The notes under the pieces are model-generated. The model saw only the letters and a program-made list of their open reading frames with translations. It did not search any database and was not told where the DNA came from. 5,486 bases of DNA from an uncultured Alphaproteobacteria bacterium (GTDB lineage: Bacteria > Pseudomonadota > Alphaproteobacteria > Micavibrionales > Micavibrionaceae). Shown piece after piece: positions 5,437-5,486 of this stretch (positions are counted from its first letter, which is position 1; each line of letters begins with the position of its first letter). The stretch spans positions 1 through 5,486 of the forward strand of contig CAKZKV010000072.1 in NCBI GenBank assembly GCA_937124505.1, written 5' to 3'. The position numbers and the translations under genes are program-made.

Positions 5437-5486
5437 GGTGTGTTGACACTATTCAGGGATTAAGATTGATGGTATTGTTTTGTGAT
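5437..5486 (+). other. Unassigned right edge, possibly the start of another gene
   Basis: This segment directly follows the DUF1328 stop. It holds a perfect TTGACA (5443-5448) without a good -10 at 16-18 bases. It also has AGGGAT (5455-5460), 8 bases before an ATG at 5469 that opens a frame of six codons (MVLFCD) to the window edge. It could be the start of a gene or the end of an insertion element, but the window ends too soon to tell. Confidence 0.2.

Noticed and set aside
5421..5442. CGCACC/GGTGTG hairpin around the DUF1328 stop codon as a terminator
   Set aside because: There is only a 6-base stem with a 10-base loop, one wobble pair and no T run after it.

Overview
The window looks like chromosomal DNA from an alphaproteobacterium of moderate GC content. 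Three things point there. The isocitrate dehydrogenase is of the long, C-terminally extended type that Rickettsia carries. Two divergent promoters match the GGAAC-N16-(C)GTT pattern of EcfG, the general-stress sigma factor found in Alphaproteobacteria. The remaining genes (NhaA, an OmpA-domain protein, a DUF1328 membrane protein) fit a free-living member of the class. I cannot name a genus.

Layout, left to right. Positions 1-909 hold the C-terminal three quarters of an nhaA Na+/H+ antiporter whose start lies outside the window. Its stop overlaps by 8 bases the start of icd (902-2344), so the two are probably translationally coupled. Converging on icd, with a 9-base gap, is a minus-strand gene (2354-3730) for a 458-residue, helix-rich protein that I do not recognise; it ends in a histidine-rich tail with a repeated HMEHxH motif. 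Next, all on the minus strand, come a small GNAT-type acetyltransferase (3834-4127), a 57-residue protein resembling the N-terminus of anti-sigma factors (4226-4399), a strong intrinsic terminator (4430-4460), and a secreted OmpA-domain protein (4475-5110). A 149-base divergent control region (5111-5259) separates this last gene from a plus-strand DUF1328/UPF0391 small membrane protein (5260-5436). The final 50 bases are unassigned.

How the parts fit. nhaA-icd looks like an ion-homeostasis gene joined to a TCA-cycle gene. The right-hand end looks like an envelope stress module: two back-to-back EcfG-like promoters drive an OmpA-type periplasmic or outer-membrane protein one way and a small inner-membrane protein the other way. 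The anti-sigma-like mini-gene lies just past the ompA-like terminator and may be reached by read-through. No gene gap exceeds 300 bases, and I saw no RNA genes, CRISPR arrays or complete mobile elements. The observations most worth checking are the divergent EcfG-like promoter pair, the unrecognised His-tailed protein, the terminator-shadowed anti-sigma-like gene and the cofactor specificity of Icd. None of them is proof of a new system.
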